DNA from: Polaromonas vacuolata
GTDB lineage: Bacteria; Pseudomonadota; Gammaproteobacteria; Burkholderiales; Burkholderiaceae_C
Direction: 5' to 3'
Assembly (NCBI RefSeq): GCF_012584515.1
Contig: NZ_CP051461.1
Span: 2,351,501 to 2,415,500, forward strand
DNA length: 64,000 nt
Part shown: positions 18,342 through 32,168 of the stretch, in pieces
How positions within the stretch are numbered: the first letter of the stretch is position 1
Layout: each line of letters starts with the position of its first letter
The notes under the pieces: generated by a model
Seen by the model: only the letters and a program-made list of their open reading frames with translations
The model's database searches: none
Told to the model about the DNA's origin: nothing
Program-made: the position numbers and the translations under genes

Positions 18342-20372
18342 ATGAGCGACCACGACACAAGTCCAGCAATGCCCAAGTGGGGCGTACTTTTCTGGATCGC
18401 ATTGGCGTTTTCCAGTTTCCAGCTTTGGACAGCGGCCTTTAGCCCACTGTCGAGTCAAGTAGTGCGCGCCATCCATGTGGGCTTTGTGCTGCTCATGGTG
18501 TTTGCACTTAAACCTCACTTTCGCAGCAACAGCACGGGTGCGCCTATTTTGGGTTGGTTACTCGGTCTGACAGGTTTTGCATTTGCCTTTTACCACTGGT
18601 ATTTCGAGGCCGAGCTGACTCTCAGAGCAGGTGAGTTAACCCGCAACGACTGGGTGATTGGCGCGGTCACAATCGCTCTGGTTTTTGAAGCGGCGCGGCG
18701 CATCATGGGCTGGGGCTTGCCGATTGTTTGCGGCACATTTTTGGCCTACGGCATGTTTGGCGAGTACTTACCAGCCGTCATGGCGCATCGCGGCTACGGT
18801 TTAGACCAAATCGTCGGCACGCTAAGCTTTGGCACTGAGGGCATTTACGGCACGCCGACCTATGTCTCGTCCTCGTATATTTTTCTATTCATCTTGTTTG
18901 GCGCTTTTCTTGAGCAAGCCGGCATGATTAAGCTGTTCAACGATTTTGCGCTTGGCACTGTGGGCCACACACGTGGCGGCCCGGCAAAAGTAGCGGTGAT
19001 CTCGTCTGGACTGATGGGCACTATCAACGGTTCTGGCGTGGCCAATGTGGTCACCACCGGACAATTCACCATTCCACTCATGAAGCGCTTTGGCTACAGC
19101 CCAGCGTTCGCGGGCGGAGTTGAGGCGACGGCCAGCATGGGCGGACAAATCATGCCGCCGGTGATGGGGGCTGTGGCCTTCATCATGTCAGAGACGATTA
19201 ACGTGCCATATATCGAGATTTGCAAGGCAGCTTTAATACCGGCGATTTTGTACTTCGTCACCGCCTTTTGGATGGTTCACTTAGAGGCTGGCCGCAAAGG
19301 ACTGCTCGGTCTGTCAAAAGAGGAATGCCCGAATCCTTGGACAGCAGTGCGCGAGCGCTGGTTTTTACTGCTGCCCCTGATTGGCTTGGTGGGCTTGCTG
19401 TTCTCCGGTTACACGCCCTTGTTCTCCGGCACCGTTGGCTTAGGTCTGACGGTTATTTTGATCTTTGGCGCAGCGGTGCTGACTGGCGTTAAAGGCATGG
19501 GTCTACGCATACTGTTCTGGGTTTTGCTGGGTTTTGCCTGCGCCGGTTTTTTCGAGTTTGGCGTAGGTGTCTTTTTCGTCATCGCCGCCTTGCTGGTCGC
19601 GCTGACCTACATCCGTAAAACCGGCGGCGATGCCCGCGAATTGGCAGTACAAGCCTTGGTTAACGGCGCGCGTCATGCGTTGCCAGTAGCGATTGCTTGC
19701 GCCTTAGTCGGCGTCATTATTGGCGTGATTAACCTGACTGGTGTCGCCGCAGAACTGGGCGGACACATCATTGCAGTTGGCGAGAAAAGTTTGTTTTTAG
19801 CGCTGCTGCTGACCATGGTGACCTGCTTAGTGCTGGGCATGGGCATACCGACGATTCCTAACTACATCATTACCAGCTCGCTGGCAGCACCGATTTTGTT
19901 AGAGCTAGGCGTGCCGCTAGTGGTGTCTCATATGTTTGTGTTTTATTTCGGCATCATGGCCGACCTGACACCGCCGGTAGCATTAGCCGCTTTTGCGGCC
20001 GCACCTATCGCGCGGGAGTCTGGTCTGAAGATTAGTTTTCAAGCCATGCGGGTGGCCATTGCTGGCTTTGTCGTGCCATTTATGGCGGTCTACAGCCCGG
20101 CATTGATGCTGCAAGGCGGTGATTGGATGGACACCACTTATGTGGTGTTTAAAGCCTTGCTGGCAATCTCTATGTGGGGCGCTGGTGCGATTGGCTTTTT
20201 GTTCGGCCGAATCAATTGGTTTGAGCGTATTTTTGCTATCGTCGCGGCGAGCTTCTTGGTGGCTGCAGTACCGCTGACAGATGAAATTGGTTTGGTCGCG
20301 GTTGCCGCTTTCATAATCTGGCATCTCTGGCGTACCCGTGGGTTACGCAACGGCAGCATCCGTGCGGCTTAA
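18342..20372 (+). CDS. TRAP transporter permease, fused small and large subunits (4TM/12TM)
   Basis: A 676-aa integral membrane protein. The first about 150 residues carry four hydrophobic segments (DctQ-like) and the rest the DctM-like 12-14 segments with conserved loops such as GLMGTINGSGVANVVTTGQ, GGQIMPPVMGA, GMGIPTIPNYI and DLTPPVALAAFA. Such fusions work with TAXI binding proteins, using an ion gradient rather than ATP. It directly precedes a DUF1850 gene, the usual partner order. Confidence 0.93.
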   Translation: MSDHDTSPAMPKWGVLFWIALAFSSFQLWTAAFSPLSSQVVRAIHVGFVLLMVFALKPHFRSNSTGAPILGWLLGLTGFAFAFYHWYFEAELTLRAGELTRNDWVIGAVTIALVFEAARRIMGWGLPIVCGTFLAYGMFGEYLPAVMAHRGYGLDQIVGTLSFGTEGIYGTPTYVSSSYIFLFILFGAFLEQAGMIKLFNDFALGTVGHTRGGPAKVAVISSGLMGTINGSGVANVVTTGQFTIPLMKRFGYSPAFAGGVEATASMGGQIMPPVMGAVAFIMSETINVPYIEICKAALIPAILYFVTAFWMVHLEAGRKGLLGLSKEECPNPWTAVRERWFLLLPLIGLVGLLFSGYTPLFSGTVGLGLTVILIFGAAVLTGVKGMGLRILFWVLLGFACAGFFEFGVGVFFVIAALLVALTYIRKTGGDARELAVQALVNGARHALPVAIACALVGVIIGVINLTGVAAELGGHIIAVGEKSLFLALLLTMVTCLVLGMGIPTIPNYIITSSLAAPILLELGVPLVVSHMFVFYFGIMADLTPPVALAAFAAAPIARESGLKISFQAMRVAIAGFVVPFMAVYSPALMLQGGDWMDTTYVVFKALLAISMWGAGAIGFLFGRINWFERIFAIVAASFLVAAVPLTDEIGLVAVAAFIIWHLWRTRGLRNGSIRAA

Positions 20373-20384
20373 GCTAAGGCAGAC

Positions 20385-20831
20385 ATGGGCTTGAGTGGCG
20401 TTTGCCTGTCGCTGGTAACAGCGGCCGGTCTTAGCGCCGGCAATCAGGTGTTTGTGCCGGTTGAACACTTCACGCTGGCATGGATTCATTCGATTGAAAA
20501 AGTGCGTTGGGAAGAAGATTACGCAGTGCTTCCTACGTCACCGGGCAGCAAGCCAACACTCAAAGCCGTGGCGGCACGAATTAAAGGATCGGCTGCCGGC
20601 ATGGAGCCACCGGCGGACGCCAAGCTAAAAAACGGTTGGTATGAGTACCAGCCGACCATCCATGAGCCCGCCGAGTTGCGTTTATCACGTTCATTTTTCA
20701 CGGCGGATTATGAGTGGTGTATGCGCGGCAGTTGCCAGCCCATGTCGGCACTTATGGCCTCTGACGGTGGAGTAACTCTGGTGCGCGCCTGCAGCCAGAG
20801 TCAAGCGCTCGATGAGAACAAGCGTGAATAA
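20385..20831 (+). CDS. DUF1850 domain protein, TRAP-TAXI accessory
   Basis: A 148-aa protein starting 12 bp after the permease stop. The hallmark stretch FTLAWIHSIEKVRWEEDY and the later GWYEYQP and LRLSRSFFTADYEWC fit DUF1850. The N-terminus is mildly hydrophobic and may be a signal or anchor. Members of this family follow TAXI-type TRAP permease genes in many proteobacteria; their role in transport is not established. Confidence 0.8.
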   Translation: MGLSGVCLSLVTAAGLSAGNQVFVPVEHFTLAWIHSIEKVRWEEDYAVLPTSPGSKPTLKAVAARIKGSAAGMEPPADAKLKNGWYEYQPTIHEPAELRLSRSFFTADYEWCMRGSCQPMSALMASDGGVTLVRACSQSQALDENKRE

Positions 20832-20879
20832 AAATGAGCGCTAGGGAAAAGTCGCTTTAAAAATCATGCGCTGAAGGAA

Positions 20880-21311
20880 TCAATCAGCCGGGCGCAAACT
20901 CAAACGCCAGAGCGAAAAACCAGCGCAAATCCACTGACCAAAATACATGGCGCTGCCAAGGCCGTGCCAAAGGCGTAAATCACCGCCATCAGCACGCGCG
21001 CTAAGAATCCGCGGGGCGATTCCAAACTCCACCAATAGCGTCAGCAACAAACCAGCGAGGATGAACTTAATCGTACCGCGCATGTACAAAGACGGCGCAT
21101 CTTGCCCACCTTTGTTGAACACCATAAACAGCAACATGGCGCAAGCAGTGCTAAGCCAAGTCTGAGCCGTGAACAGTTTGGCCGCCATGGCGCCAGCGAT
21201 CTGCGGAGTCGCCAGATGCGTGAACAGCATGGGCACAATCACAAAACCAAGCGCTGTCAGGCTGCCCCACCAAAGGGCTGCAACCATGACGCCGAAACGG
21301 TGACGTTTCAT
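20880..21311 (-). CDS. DUF4149 (TMEM205-like) membrane protein
   Basis: A 143-aa protein with four hydrophobic segments (VMVAALWWGSLTALGFVIVP; AQTWLSTACAMLLFMVF; FILAGLLLTLLVEFG; WICAGFSLWRL). The pattern fits the small DUF4149 family. Its start lies only six bases after the greA stop on the same strand, so the two are probably co-transcribed. Function unknown. Confidence 0.75.
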   Translation of the reverse strand: MKRHRFGVMVAALWWGSLTALGFVIVPMLFTHLATPQIAGAMAAKLFTAQTWLSTACAMLLFMVFNKGGQDAPSLYMRGTIKFILAGLLLTLLVEFGIAPRILSARADGGDLRLWHGLGSAMYFGQWICAGFSLWRLSLRPAD

Positions 21312-21317
21312 TGCGGT

Positions 21318-21794
21318 TTAGACGTACATCACTGCAATGATCTCGTAGCGCTTGATGCCGCCTGGCGCCAGCACTTCAGCGACATCGCCTTCGTCTTTGC
21401 CAATCAAGGCGCGGGCAATCGGTGAGCCGATATTGACGCGGCCTTGCTTAATATCGGCCTCGTCCTCGCCAACAATTTGGTAAGTCACCTTATCGCCAGT
21501 GTCTTCGTCTTGCAGCTCTATGGTCGAGCCAAAAACAACTTTACCGCCAGCGTCCATAGCCGTCGGATCAATGATCAGGGCGACTGAGAGTTTGCCCTCA
21601 ATTTCCTGAATCCGACCTTCGACAAAACCTTGTCTGTCTTTGGCCGCTTCGTATTCTGCGTTCTCACTCAGGTCGCCCTGTGCGCGAGCTTCAGAAATAG
21701 CGTTGATAACCCACGGCCGTTCTACCGTCTTGAGCTTGTGCAGTTCGGCTTTGAGTTTTTCCGAGCCGATTTTAGTAATAGGAATTGTTGCCAT
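21318..21794 (-). CDS. greA: Transcription elongation factor GreA
   Basis: A 158-aa GreA of usual length. The N-terminal coiled-coil has the acidic tip SENAEYEAAKDRQ and the C-terminal FKBP-like domain carries the SPIARALIGKDEGD motif. It stimulates transcript cleavage in backtracked RNA polymerase. A ribosome binding site (AAGGAG) precedes the ATG at 21794. Lies downstream of carB on the same strand. Confidence 0.96.
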   Translation of the reverse strand: MATIPITKIGSEKLKAELHKLKTVERPWVINAISEARAQGDLSENAEYEAAKDRQGFVEGRIQEIEGKLSVALIIDPTAMDAGGKVVFGSTIELQDEDTGDKVTYQIVGEDEADIKQGRVNIGSPIARALIGKDEGDVAEVLAPGGIKRYEIIAVMYV

Positions 21795-21807
21795 GTTATT
21801 GCTCCTT

Positions 21808-21850
21808 AAAAAGCGAAACCGCCACCAGTGACCTGGCGGCGGCGCTTTTG
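21808..21850 (-). terminator. Possible hairpin between carB and greA
   Basis: CCGCC and GGCGG arms, extended by outer AAAAGC/GCTTTT pairing with bulges, form a GC-rich stem in the 138-bp carB-greA gap. It might end the carB transcript or sit in the greA leader. The stem is imperfect, so the call is weak. Confidence 0.4.
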
Positions 21851-21932
21851 ATCCACGCTTTAATTAAAAGTGTCTATAGCTTCAAGTTTAATGCATTGCC
21901 AAGCCGGAAAAAACCGACTCTGACAATCTTGC

Positions 21933-25163
<3,231 letters not shown>

Positions 25164-25331
25164 TTAGTTCGCTTCAATCTACGTTTTGTTGTGCAGCGTT
25201 GCAGGATGGGCCGCCCTTCCCTTCCTGCCTAAGCGCTGCTAATTTCTTAAATACTGGCTGTGGCGCAAGGCAGATGCGCAAAACCACCGTGACGCGGGAA
25301 AGACCGAATGACCAAGCAAACTGGTAAAAGT

Positions 25332-26513
25332 CTAGTTGGCTCGTGCCGTCTCCATAAGGGCAGTGAAACGGTCAAACAAATACGATATGTCGTGCGGCCC
25401 AGGTGATGCCTCGGGGTGACCTTGAAAGCAAAACGCTGGCTTATCAGTACGCGCCAAGCCTTGCAGCGTGCCGTCAAACAAACTCACATGCGTGGCTCGT
25501 AAATTAGCCGGTAGACTTTTCTCATCAACTGCAAAACCGTGATTCTGACTGGTGATGCTGACACGGCCGTTGTCTAAATCTTTCACCGGATGGTTGGCGC
25601 CGTGGTGGCCAAACTTCATCTTGAAAGTTTTTGCACCGCTGGCCAACGCCATGATTTGATGACCCAAGCAAATACCAAAAGTAGGTATGCCGGTTTCAAT
25701 TAATTCACGTGCCGCAGCAATGGCGTAATCGCATGGCTGTGGATCGCCCGGGCCGTTGGCCAAGAAAATGCCGTCGGGTTTGAGTTTGAGCACATCGGCA
25801 GCTGGCGTTTGCGCTGGCACTACCGTGATGCGGGCACCGCGCTCAGCAATCATGCGCAAGATATTTTTCTTCACGCCGAAGTCATAGGCCACGACATGAA
25901 AGCGCGGCGTGATTTGAATGCCGTAACCAGAGCCGAATTTCCACTCTGTCTGCGTCCACTCATACGCATGTTCACTGGAGACAACGCGGGCTAAGTCCAA
26001 GCCAGCCATGCTAGGCGCCTGGCGTGCAGCAGCGACAGCTTTATCAATTACGCCTTGGCTGATTTCTTCACCAACAGCCAGCGCCATAATGCAGCCGTTT
26101 TGCGCACCATGGGTGCGCAGCAAACGTGTGAGCTGGCGCGTGTCTATGCCGGCAATGGCGACCGTGGATTGCTGGATCAAATACTCGGACAAGCTCATGT
26201 CGCTGCGAAAGTTAGACGCTATTAAGGGCAGATCTTTGATGATCAGTCCGGCGGCGTGAATCTTCCCAGCTTCGACGTCTTCGGCGCTAACGCCGTAGTT
26301 ACCGATATGTGGGTAGGTGAGTGTGACGATTTGCTGGCAGTAGCTAGGATCGGTGAGGATTTCCTGATAACCAGACATGGCGGTATTAAAGACCACCTCG
26401 CCGGTGGTGGAGCCGGCAGCGCCAATAGATTGACCGATAAAAACCGTGCCATCGGCAAGCGCCAAGATAGCATGCGGCTTAGGTCCTGAAATTCCCTGTA
26501 GAGACAGAAGCAC
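25332..26513 (-). CDS. carA: Carbamoyl-phosphate synthase small (glutaminase) subunit
   Basis: A 393-aa glutamine amidotransferase subunit. The N-terminal domain has [11 protein letters not shown]; the class I amidotransferase triad is seen in GICLGHQ (nucleophile Cys) and [11 protein letters not shown] (His/Glu). The GTG at 26513 is preferred: it follows GGGAGA by five or six bases and gives an N-terminus of family type (VLLSLQG). A TTG-initiated extension to 26558 is possible but lacks support. Passes ammonia to CarB. Confidence 0.94.
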   Translation of the reverse strand: MLLSLQGISGPKPHAILALADGTVFIGQSIGAAGSTTGEVVFNTAMSGYQEILTDPSYCQQIVTLTYPHIGNYGVSAEDVEAGKIHAAGLIIKDLPLIASNFRSDMSLSEYLIQQSTVAIAGIDTRQLTRLLRTHGAQNGCIMALAVGEEISQGVIDKAVAAARQAPSMAGLDLARVVSSEHAYEWTQTEWKFGSGYGIQITPRFHVVAYDFGVKKNILRMIAERGARITVVPAQTPAADVLKLKPDGIFLANGPGDPQPCDYAIAAARELIETGIPTFGICLGHQIMALASGAKTFKMKFGHHGANHPVKDLDNGRVSITSQNHGFAVDEKSLPANLRATHVSLFDGTLQGLARTDKPAFCFQGHPEASPGPHDISYLFDRFTALMETARAN

Positions 26514-26665
26514 TGGGATCTCCCGATATGAAGTTACGGTTCGCCCAAGTTTGCACAAGATCGTCTTTTAAGGCTGATGAGGCGTATTTGACGTCTTGCA
26601 AATTGCTTTGTGAGGGGGGTTTGCTTTGGGTGCGCTTGGGCGAAGCTGTGTTTGAAAAGCCTCCG

Positions 26666-26671
26666 ATTATA
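26666..26671 (-). promoter_or_regulatory. Candidate carA -10 element
   Basis: A perfect TATAAT read on the minus strand about 150 bp upstream of the carA start, in the 194-bp gap between the RNA methyltransferase gene and carA. No good -35 hexamer is seen at the right distance, so this is tentative. Confidence 0.35.
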
Positions 26672-26707
26672 GCGTGCTGGTGGCCCAAAAAAGACTGGTT
26701 AGCACGC

Positions 26708-27490
26708 TCATTTTTGCGTACTGGCGCTGGCAAAAAGACAAATTGCTGCAGCCGCAGCCACATTCAGCGATTCTTCACCACCTGGCTGGTCAATCCTCAC
26801 CTTCACACTTGACAGAGCCATTAGCGCATCACCGACGCCCTGCCCTTCGTGACCCATGGCCCAAGCGCAAGGCCAAGGCAAGGTCTGCTGATGCACAAAT
26901 TGCCCCATGTGGGAGCTGGTCACGAGTATCGGCATCGCCAGCGCTGCAAGGTCTGCTGGCGCCGCACCTTCGATCAGTTTCAGCGCAAAGTGAGCGCCCA
27001 TGCCGGCGCGCAAAACCTTGGGCGACCACAGTGCTGCCGTGCCTTTGAGCGCAATGACTTGGGCAAAGCCAAACGCCGCGGCGCTGCGCAGCATACTGCC
27101 TACATTGCCAGCGTCTTGCACGCGGTCAAGAATCAGACTGGGCGCGTTTGGGTTGAGCAAGGCAGACTCTGGCAAAGCCATCACAAAACCCATGCGCGCC
27201 GGCGACTCTAGGCCGCTGATTTCGGGCAACAAGGCATCAGTAATGACTATGTTTTTAGCTGCGCACAGCGTCCACTCACGCGGTGCTTGTGGCCAAAACG
27301 ATTCTGAAAAAATGGCTAGTTCGGGTTTAAGACCTTTGGCTAAAGCGGCGCGGCACAAATGGTCGCCTTCCAGCCAGACCTTGCCCTGCTTGCGATAAGC
27401 CGCGCTGTCTTGCGAGAGCCGGCGAAGATCTTTAATCAGCGGATTGTCGCGCGAGCTGATGTGCGTCAGCGGCGTAGAAAAATCTGTCAT
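26708..27490 (-). CDS. SPOUT (TrmH/SpoU-family) RNA 2'-O-methyltransferase
   Basis: A 260-aa protein with an N-terminal substrate-binding region ([15 protein letters not shown]) and the SPOUT knot motifs: [14 protein letters not shown] (motif 1), MGHEGQGV (motif 2) and [16 protein letters not shown] (motif 3). It methylates rRNA or tRNA ribose using S-adenosylmethionine; the target base is not readable. Overlaps rnhB by 4 nt at the end of the lipid A operon. Confidence 0.9.
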   Translation of the reverse strand: MTDFSTPLTHISSRDNPLIKDLRRLSQDSAAYRKQGKVWLEGDHLCRAALAKGLKPELAIFSESFWPQAPREWTLCAAKNIVITDALLPEISGLESPARMGFVMALPESALLNPNAPSLILDRVQDAGNVGSMLRSAAAFGFAQVIALKGTAALWSPKVLRAGMGAHFALKLIEGAAPADLAALAMPILVTSSHMGQFVHQQTLPWPCAWAMGHEGQGVGDALMALSSVKVRIDQPGGEESLNVAAAAAICLFASASTQK

Positions 27491-28107
27491 TTCAACACCT
27501 GCGCGACCGGCGCAAAAGTGCGTCTGTGTTCAGGGCAAGCACCGTGTTCGCGCAGCGCAGCCAAATGCACGGCCGTGCCATAACCTTTGTGAATCGCAAA
27601 ACCGTATTGCGGGTATTGCAAGTCGACATCAGTGCACCAACGATCGCGGTGTACCTTGGCCAATATGGACGCCGCAGATATTGCCGGTATCAGCGAATCG
27701 CCTTTGACAATCGCTTCAGAAAGTATCGCCAGCAAAGGCAATCGATTGCCGTCAACCAATACTTTTTGGGGTTTCAGACGCAGGCCTTCGACAGCGCGCT
27801 TCATAGCCAGCATGGTCGCTTTGAGAATGTTCAGCCTATCGATTTCCTCAACGCTGGCCTGTGCTATACAAAAGCAGAGCGAGCGGGAGACGATTTCGTC
27901 ATAAAGCTTTTCGCGTTTGGGTGCGGTTAATTTTTTCGAGTCAGCCAAGCCGACAATCGGGTTTCTGTCATCGAGGATGACGGCCGCAGCCACCACTGGA
28001 CCCATGAGCGGGCCACGTCCGGCCTCGTCAACGCCGGCCATCAAAGCGCCGGGAATATCCCAGCAAAGAAGGGTTTGTTCACCCAAGAAGAATTGTTTCG
28101 ATAGCAT
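27487..28107 (-). CDS. rnhB: Ribonuclease HII
   Basis: Removes ribonucleotides and RNA from RNA-DNA hybrids. The first active-site motif is [10 protein letters not shown] (D and E), with later family stretches [18 protein letters not shown] and [14 protein letters not shown]. The frame is open to 28170 but that overlaps lpxB for 92 bp; the ATG at 28107 (206 aa) is a moderate choice. A TTG at 28086 would remove most of the overlap and match the short family N-terminus. Start uncertain, identity sure. Confidence 0.92.
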   Translation of the reverse strand: MLSKQFFLGEQTLLCWDIPGALMAGVDEAGRGPLMGPVVAAAVILDDRNPIVGLADSKKLTAPKREKLYDEIVSRSLCFCIAQASVEEIDRLNILKATMLAMKRAVEGLRLKPQKVLVDGNRLPLLAILSEAIVKGDSLIPAISAASILAKVHRDRWCTDVDLQYPQYGFAIHKGYGTAVHLAALREHGACPEHRRTFAPVAQVLK

Positions 28108-29275
28108 CACTTGCCAATTTAGTAGTATCGCGCAGCAGCAAAGCATGCAGCGCGCCAAAGCGCTGTTCAACAGCGGCTATTTTTTCGGGTGCGTCGGTTT
28201 TAGCGTTTACCCATTCCAACAAGGCTTGCGCCAGCGCATCGGCTGTAGCATCGTCTTGCAGAAATTCAGGCACTACAAAATCCTCGCAGAGTATATTGGG
28301 CAGGCCGACCCAAGGCTGGAGTTTTTTTCGCTTCATGATCTGCCAAGACAGCCAATTCATGCGGTAAGCAATCACCATCGGGCGTTTGAAAAGTGCGGCC
28401 TCAAGGGTTGCCGTGCCGCTGGCAATCAAGGTCACATCACAAGCGGCCAATACCGTATGCGACTGGCCCTGAATAATTTGCAGCGCGCCCAGCATGCCAG
28501 CATCAATAGCTGCCTGCGTGATTTGTGCCAACAGCGCGGGGATGGCTGGCACGACGAACTTAATGTCTGGCCGCGTCTTATGCAGCAGCGCTGCAGCTTC
28601 AAAAAAGCGCCGCGCCAAATACGCAATTTCGGACTGACGCGAGCCAGGCAAAATCGCAATCACGGTATCCGTACTGGCAAGACCCAGCTTGTCACGCGCC
28701 GCCTGTTTATCCGGCTGCAACGCAATAACGCCGGCTAGCGGATGGCCCACATAAGTTGCGGCAATACCGTGCTTAGCCAGCAATGCCGGCTCAAACGGAA
28801 ATATACACAGCACATGATCAACGCTACGGCGGATTTTTTCTACCCGATCAGCGCGCCAAGCCCATACCGATGGGCTGACGAAATGAACGGTTTTAACGCC
28901 TTGGCTTTTAAGCGATGCTTCAAGGTCAAGATTGAAATCGGGCGCATCTACACCAATAAATATGTCGGGTTTTTGCGCCAGTAAACGGGCTAAAAGTTGT
29001 TCACGTATGCCAACAATTTCGCGGTAGTGGCGCAGCACTTCTACATAACCACGCACCGCCAGTTTCTCACTCGGCCACCAAGCCTCAAAACCGCGCGCCG
29101 CCATTTGCGCACCGCCAATGCCGTGGCTGTCAAGCGTTGGCCAGCGGTGAGTCAAGCCATCTAACAAAATACCAGCCAACAAGTCGCCCGAGGTTTCGCC
29201 GGCGACCATTGCTAGGGTGGGGGGAGCAGGCAATCGGTCCGCAGTACGGGCCGGCACAGACGGCGCGGAGAGCAT
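28079..29275 (-). CDS. lpxB: Lipid-A-disaccharide synthase
   Basis: A 398-aa GT19 glycosyltransferase that joins UDP-diacylglucosamine and lipid X into the lipid A disaccharide at the inner membrane. Family motifs [13 protein letters not shown] near the N-terminus, [15 protein letters not shown] and [14 protein letters not shown] [12 protein letters not shown] are present. Follows lpxA by 19 bp. The N-terminal about 18 residues before the motif are variable, so the start is slightly uncertain. Confidence 0.96.
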   Translation of the reverse strand: MLSAPSVPARTADRLPAPPTLAMVAGETSGDLLAGILLDGLTHRWPTLDSHGIGGAQMAARGFEAWWPSEKLAVRGYVEVLRHYREIVGIREQLLARLLAQKPDIFIGVDAPDFNLDLEASLKSQGVKTVHFVSPSVWAWRADRVEKIRRSVDHVLCIFPFEPALLAKHGIAATYVGHPLAGVIALQPDKQAARDKLGLASTDTVIAILPGSRQSEIAYLARRFFEAAALLHKTRPDIKFVVPAIPALLAQITQAAIDAGMLGALQIIQGQSHTVLAACDVTLIASGTATLEAALFKRPMVIAYRMNWLSWQIMKRKKLQPWVGLPNILCEDFVVPEFLQDDATADALAQALLEWVNAKTDAPEKIAAVEQRFGALHALLLRDTTKLASDAIETILLG

Positions 29276-29294
29276 GGTTTATTGTCTTGATAAA

Positions 29295-30107
29295 TTAGCG
29301 CACTATGCCGCGCTGCGGTGAAGTTTGCGACAAAAATGCCGTCATCATCATTACATCAGCATCGGCTTGCGGGAATTTTTGCACTAACTCAGCAATCTTG
29401 CTGTTTGCCTGATCCAGTGTGAGATCTTCACGGTACAAGGCCTTGTGCATGGCTTTGACAGCCGCCAGCCGTTCAGCCGAGAAACCGCGCCGCTTTAGAC
29501 CTTCAAAATTCATGGTGCGCGCCTGCGCTGGCTGACCTTGCGACATCACAAACGGTGGCAGATCGGCAAACAGCAAAGAGCACATGGCCGTCATGCTGTG
29601 CGCGCCCATACGCACGTACTGGTGGACGACAGTAAAGCCGCCCAATATCACCCAGTCGCCGACTTCTACATGGCCGGCGAGTTGTGAGTTGTTAGCGAAA
29701 ATTGTGTGGTTACCGACCAAGCAGTCATGCGCCAAATGCACATAGGCCATGATCCAGTTATCGTCGCCCAGCCGCGTCACACCGCCAGCGCTTGGTGAGC
29801 CGATATTAAAGGTGCAAAACTCGCGAATCGTGTTGCGGTTACCGATGATCAATTCGCACGGCTCGCCGGCATATTTTTTATCCTGCGGTATGGCACCCAG
29901 TGAATTGAACTGAAAAATATGGTTATCCGCACCAATCGTGGTGTGGCCCTCGATCACGCAGTGCGGCCCAACCCGCGTACCGGGTCCAATCTTGACGTTG
30001 GGCCCGATCACGCTGTAAGCGCCTATGCTGACACTGGCGTCAATTTGGGCTTGCGGATCAACGATGGCCGTGGGATGTATGCCGGGATGGCTTTCGCTGT
30101 GACTCAT
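29295..30107 (-). CDS. lpxA: UDP-N-acetylglucosamine O-acyltransferase
   Basis: First enzyme of lipid A synthesis: moves a 3-hydroxyacyl chain from ACP to UDP-GlcNAc. The 270-aa product has hexapeptide repeats forming a left-handed beta-helix from about residue 10 to 190 and a helical C-terminus ([18 protein letters not shown]). The catalytic histidine region is [14 protein letters not shown]. Lies 16 bp after fabZ in the operon. Confidence 0.97.
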   Translation of the reverse strand: MSHSESHPGIHPTAIVDPQAQIDASVSIGAYSVIGPNVKIGPGTRVGPHCVIEGHTTIGADNHIFQFNSLGAIPQDKKYAGEPCELIIGNRNTIREFCTFNIGSPSAGGVTRLGDDNWIMAYVHLAHDCLVGNHTIFANNSQLAGHVEVGDWVILGGFTVVHQYVRMGAHSMTAMCSLLFADLPPFVMSQGQPAQARTMNFEGLKRRGFSAERLAAVKAMHKALYREDLTLDQANSKIAELVQKFPQADADVMMMTAFLSQTSPQRGIVR

Positions 30108-30123
30108 CTAGATTTCACCGACC

Positions 30124-30564
30124 TTAGGCAATGCTGCGCATGGTGCACATCAGTTGCGCTTCACAGACCAGCGCACCGTCTACGCTGCACTTACCGGTGA
30201 ACTTAAAGACGCCAGACTTCATGCGGTCTAGTGTCACGTCCATGATGAGCTGGTCACCGGGTTCGACCGGACGCTTAAAGCGCGCACCATCGATACCGGC
30301 AAAGTAGTAAACGGTTTTGTCATCAGGTGCAGAACCCAAGGTGTCAAAGGCCAACAAAGCCGCCGCTTGCGCCATGGCTTCGAGCATCAACACACCCGGC
30401 ATGACGGGATGATGGGGAAAATGGCCGACGAAAAACGGCTCATTAATCGTGACATTTTTCAGCGCCTTAATGCGCACGCCTTTTTCAATTTCAAGCACTC
30501 TATCGACCAGCAGAAAAGGAAAGCGGTGCGGGAGCTGCTTGAGAATTTGGTGAATATCCATCAT
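30124..30564 (-). CDS. fabZ: 3-hydroxyacyl-ACP dehydratase FabZ
   Basis: A 146-aa hot-dog fold dehydratase of fatty acid synthesis. The active-site helix [20 protein letters not shown] holds the catalytic His and Glu. Starts inside the last codons of lpxD (4-nt overlap), giving tight coupling of the branch point between fatty acid elongation and lipid A acylation. Confidence 0.97.
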   Translation of the reverse strand: MMDIHQILKQLPHRFPFLLVDRVLEIEKGVRIKALKNVTINEPFFVGHFPHHPVMPGVLMLEAMAQAAALLAFDTLGSAPDDKTVYYFAGIDGARFKRPVEPGDQLIMDVTLDRMKSGVFKFTGKCSVDGALVCEAQLMCTMRSIA

Positions 30565-31628
30565 GATTTTTTTACTTTATTTTCGGTGCTATGCAGCGAG
30601 GATTTTTCGACCAAGCGGAGCCGGTCGCGCAATTTGTGCAGTTGCTTAAGTGTGACTGCATTTTTTTCCCAGGCCGCATTGTCGTCTATGGGAAAGAAGC
30701 CGGTGTACATTCCCGGCTTAAAAATAGATCGTGTGACCACCGAAGCGGCTGACACATGCACATTGTCAGCCAGCGTCAAATGACCCAGAACCACCGCGCC
30801 GCCGCCAATCGTGCAGTGCGCGCCAATCCGCGCGCTACCGGCAACGCCGGCACAACCGGCCATGGCCGTGTGTTTGCCGACATGTACGTTATGGCCAATC
30901 TGAACTAAGTTATCTAACTTGACGCCGTCTTCGATCACGGTGTCTTGAAGCGCGCCGCGGTCAATGCAGCTGTTTGCGCCTATCTCGACATCGTTACCAA
31001 TTCGGACTGCGCCTAGTTGTTCGATTTTTTCCCAGTGGCCTTGGTGCTGCGCAAAACCAAAGCCGTCCGCACCAATCACAACGCCGGGGTGGATGATGCA
31101 GCGCTCGCCAATGCTGCAGCCGTCTGCCAACGTGACGCGCGCCGACAGTCGACTATCAACGCCCACCGAGGCATTCGCTCCAATCACGCAATGCTCGGCG
31201 ATACGCGCACCGCTCGCAATACGTGCGCCTGGGCCAATGCAAACAAATGCAGCGACAGAAACGCCGGTTGCAATTTGGGCTAAAGGGTCTATGCATGCTA
31301 AGTGATGGATGACGGCTGGCGCGAGCAGCTGATGCGAGCGCTTCCAAAATTGTGTGAGGCGCGCAAAACAGTAGTAGGGATCATCCACGACAAGGCAAGC
31401 GCCGCGCAATTGCGCCGCCGCTTGAGCGGCTGGTGAGACGATCACACAGCCGGCCTCTGAAGTCGCAAGCTTGGGTGCGTATTTGGGATGACTTAAAAAA
31501 CTAAGCTCACCGGCTTTAGCATGTTCAAGCGGCGCAAGCCGCTCGATAAGCATCTCAGGGTCACCGACCAAGCGCACCGACATTTCGGGCAAAAGAAAGC
31601 CGACCATGTCGGCCAGAGTCAGCGCCAC
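30561..31628 (-). CDS. lpxD: UDP-3-O-(3-hydroxyacyl)glucosamine N-acyltransferase
   Basis: Third step of lipid A synthesis: adds the N-linked acyl chain. The 355-aa product has an N-terminal uridine-binding domain, a hexapeptide beta-helix (about 110-300) with [20 protein letters not shown] and [15 protein letters not shown] (catalytic His), and a C-terminal helical extension. Lies 27 bp after skp. Confidence 0.97.
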   Translation of the reverse strand: MALTLADMVGFLLPEMSVRLVGDPEMLIERLAPLEHAKAGELSFLSHPKYAPKLATSEAGCVIVSPAAQAAAQLRGACLVVDDPYYCFARLTQFWKRSHQLLAPAVIHHLACIDPLAQIATGVSVAAFVCIGPGARIASGARIAEHCVIGANASVGVDSRLSARVTLADGCSIGERCIIHPGVVIGADGFGFAQHQGHWEKIEQLGAVRIGNDVEIGANSCIDRGALQDTVIEDGVKLDNLVQIGHNVHVGKHTAMAGCAGVAGSARIGAHCTIGGGAVVLGHLTLADNVHVSAASVVTRSIFKPGMYTGFFPIDDNAAWEKNAVTLKQLHKLRDRLRLVEKSSLHSTENKVKKS

Positions 31629-31655
31629 GCTATACCTACAACGTGAGCGCCGAGA

Positions 31656-32168
31656 TTATTTGCCGTTGCTGGCATTCAGCAGTTTGATGACCTTGTCGGT
31701 CACGTCGAACTTAGGATTGACATACACCGCTTCTTGCACGATCAAGTCGTATTTTTCAGTTTCAGCCAAGCTTTTGACCACCTTGTTAGCGCGCTCAATA
31801 ACTTGCTGCAACTCTTCGTTTTTGCGGGCATTGAGGTCTTCTTGGAATTCGCGGCGCTTGCGTTGGAATTCACGGTCTTGGTCGACCAAAGTTTTCTGGC
31901 GCGAATTGCGCTGACTCTCGGCTAGCGTGGGCGCGTCGCGCTCGAACTTATCGGAAGCAGTCTTGAGTTGGCTACCGATTTCGTTGAGCTCTTTTTCACG
32001 CTTACTAAACTCTTGCTCAAGTTTGACTTGAGCCGACTTGGCAGTATTGGCTTCGCGAAAAATACGATCCAGATTGACGATACCAATCTTGAGCTCTTGC
32101 GCATGGGCTTGCAGGCCAGCCAATACCAGCAGTGAGCCAAGAATAAATTGACGAGTGAGTTTCTTCAT
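31656..32168 (-). CDS. skp: OmpH/Skp-family periplasmic chaperone
   Basis: A 170-aa periplasmic chaperone for unfolded outer-membrane proteins. A signal peptide (FILGSLLVLAGLQAHA) precedes the mature LKIGIVNLDRIFREA, and residues about 45-120 are strongly charged and heptad-like, matching Skp tentacles. The bamA stop and this start share one base (TAATG), so translation is coupled. Confidence 0.93.
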   Translation of the reverse strand: MKKLTRQFILGSLLVLAGLQAHAQELKIGIVNLDRIFREANTAKSAQVKLEQEFSKREKELNEIGSQLKTASDKFERDAPTLAESQRNSRQKTLVDQDREFQRKRREFQEDLNARKNEELQQVIERANKVVKSLAETEKYDLIVQEAVYVNPKFDVTDKVIKLLNASNGK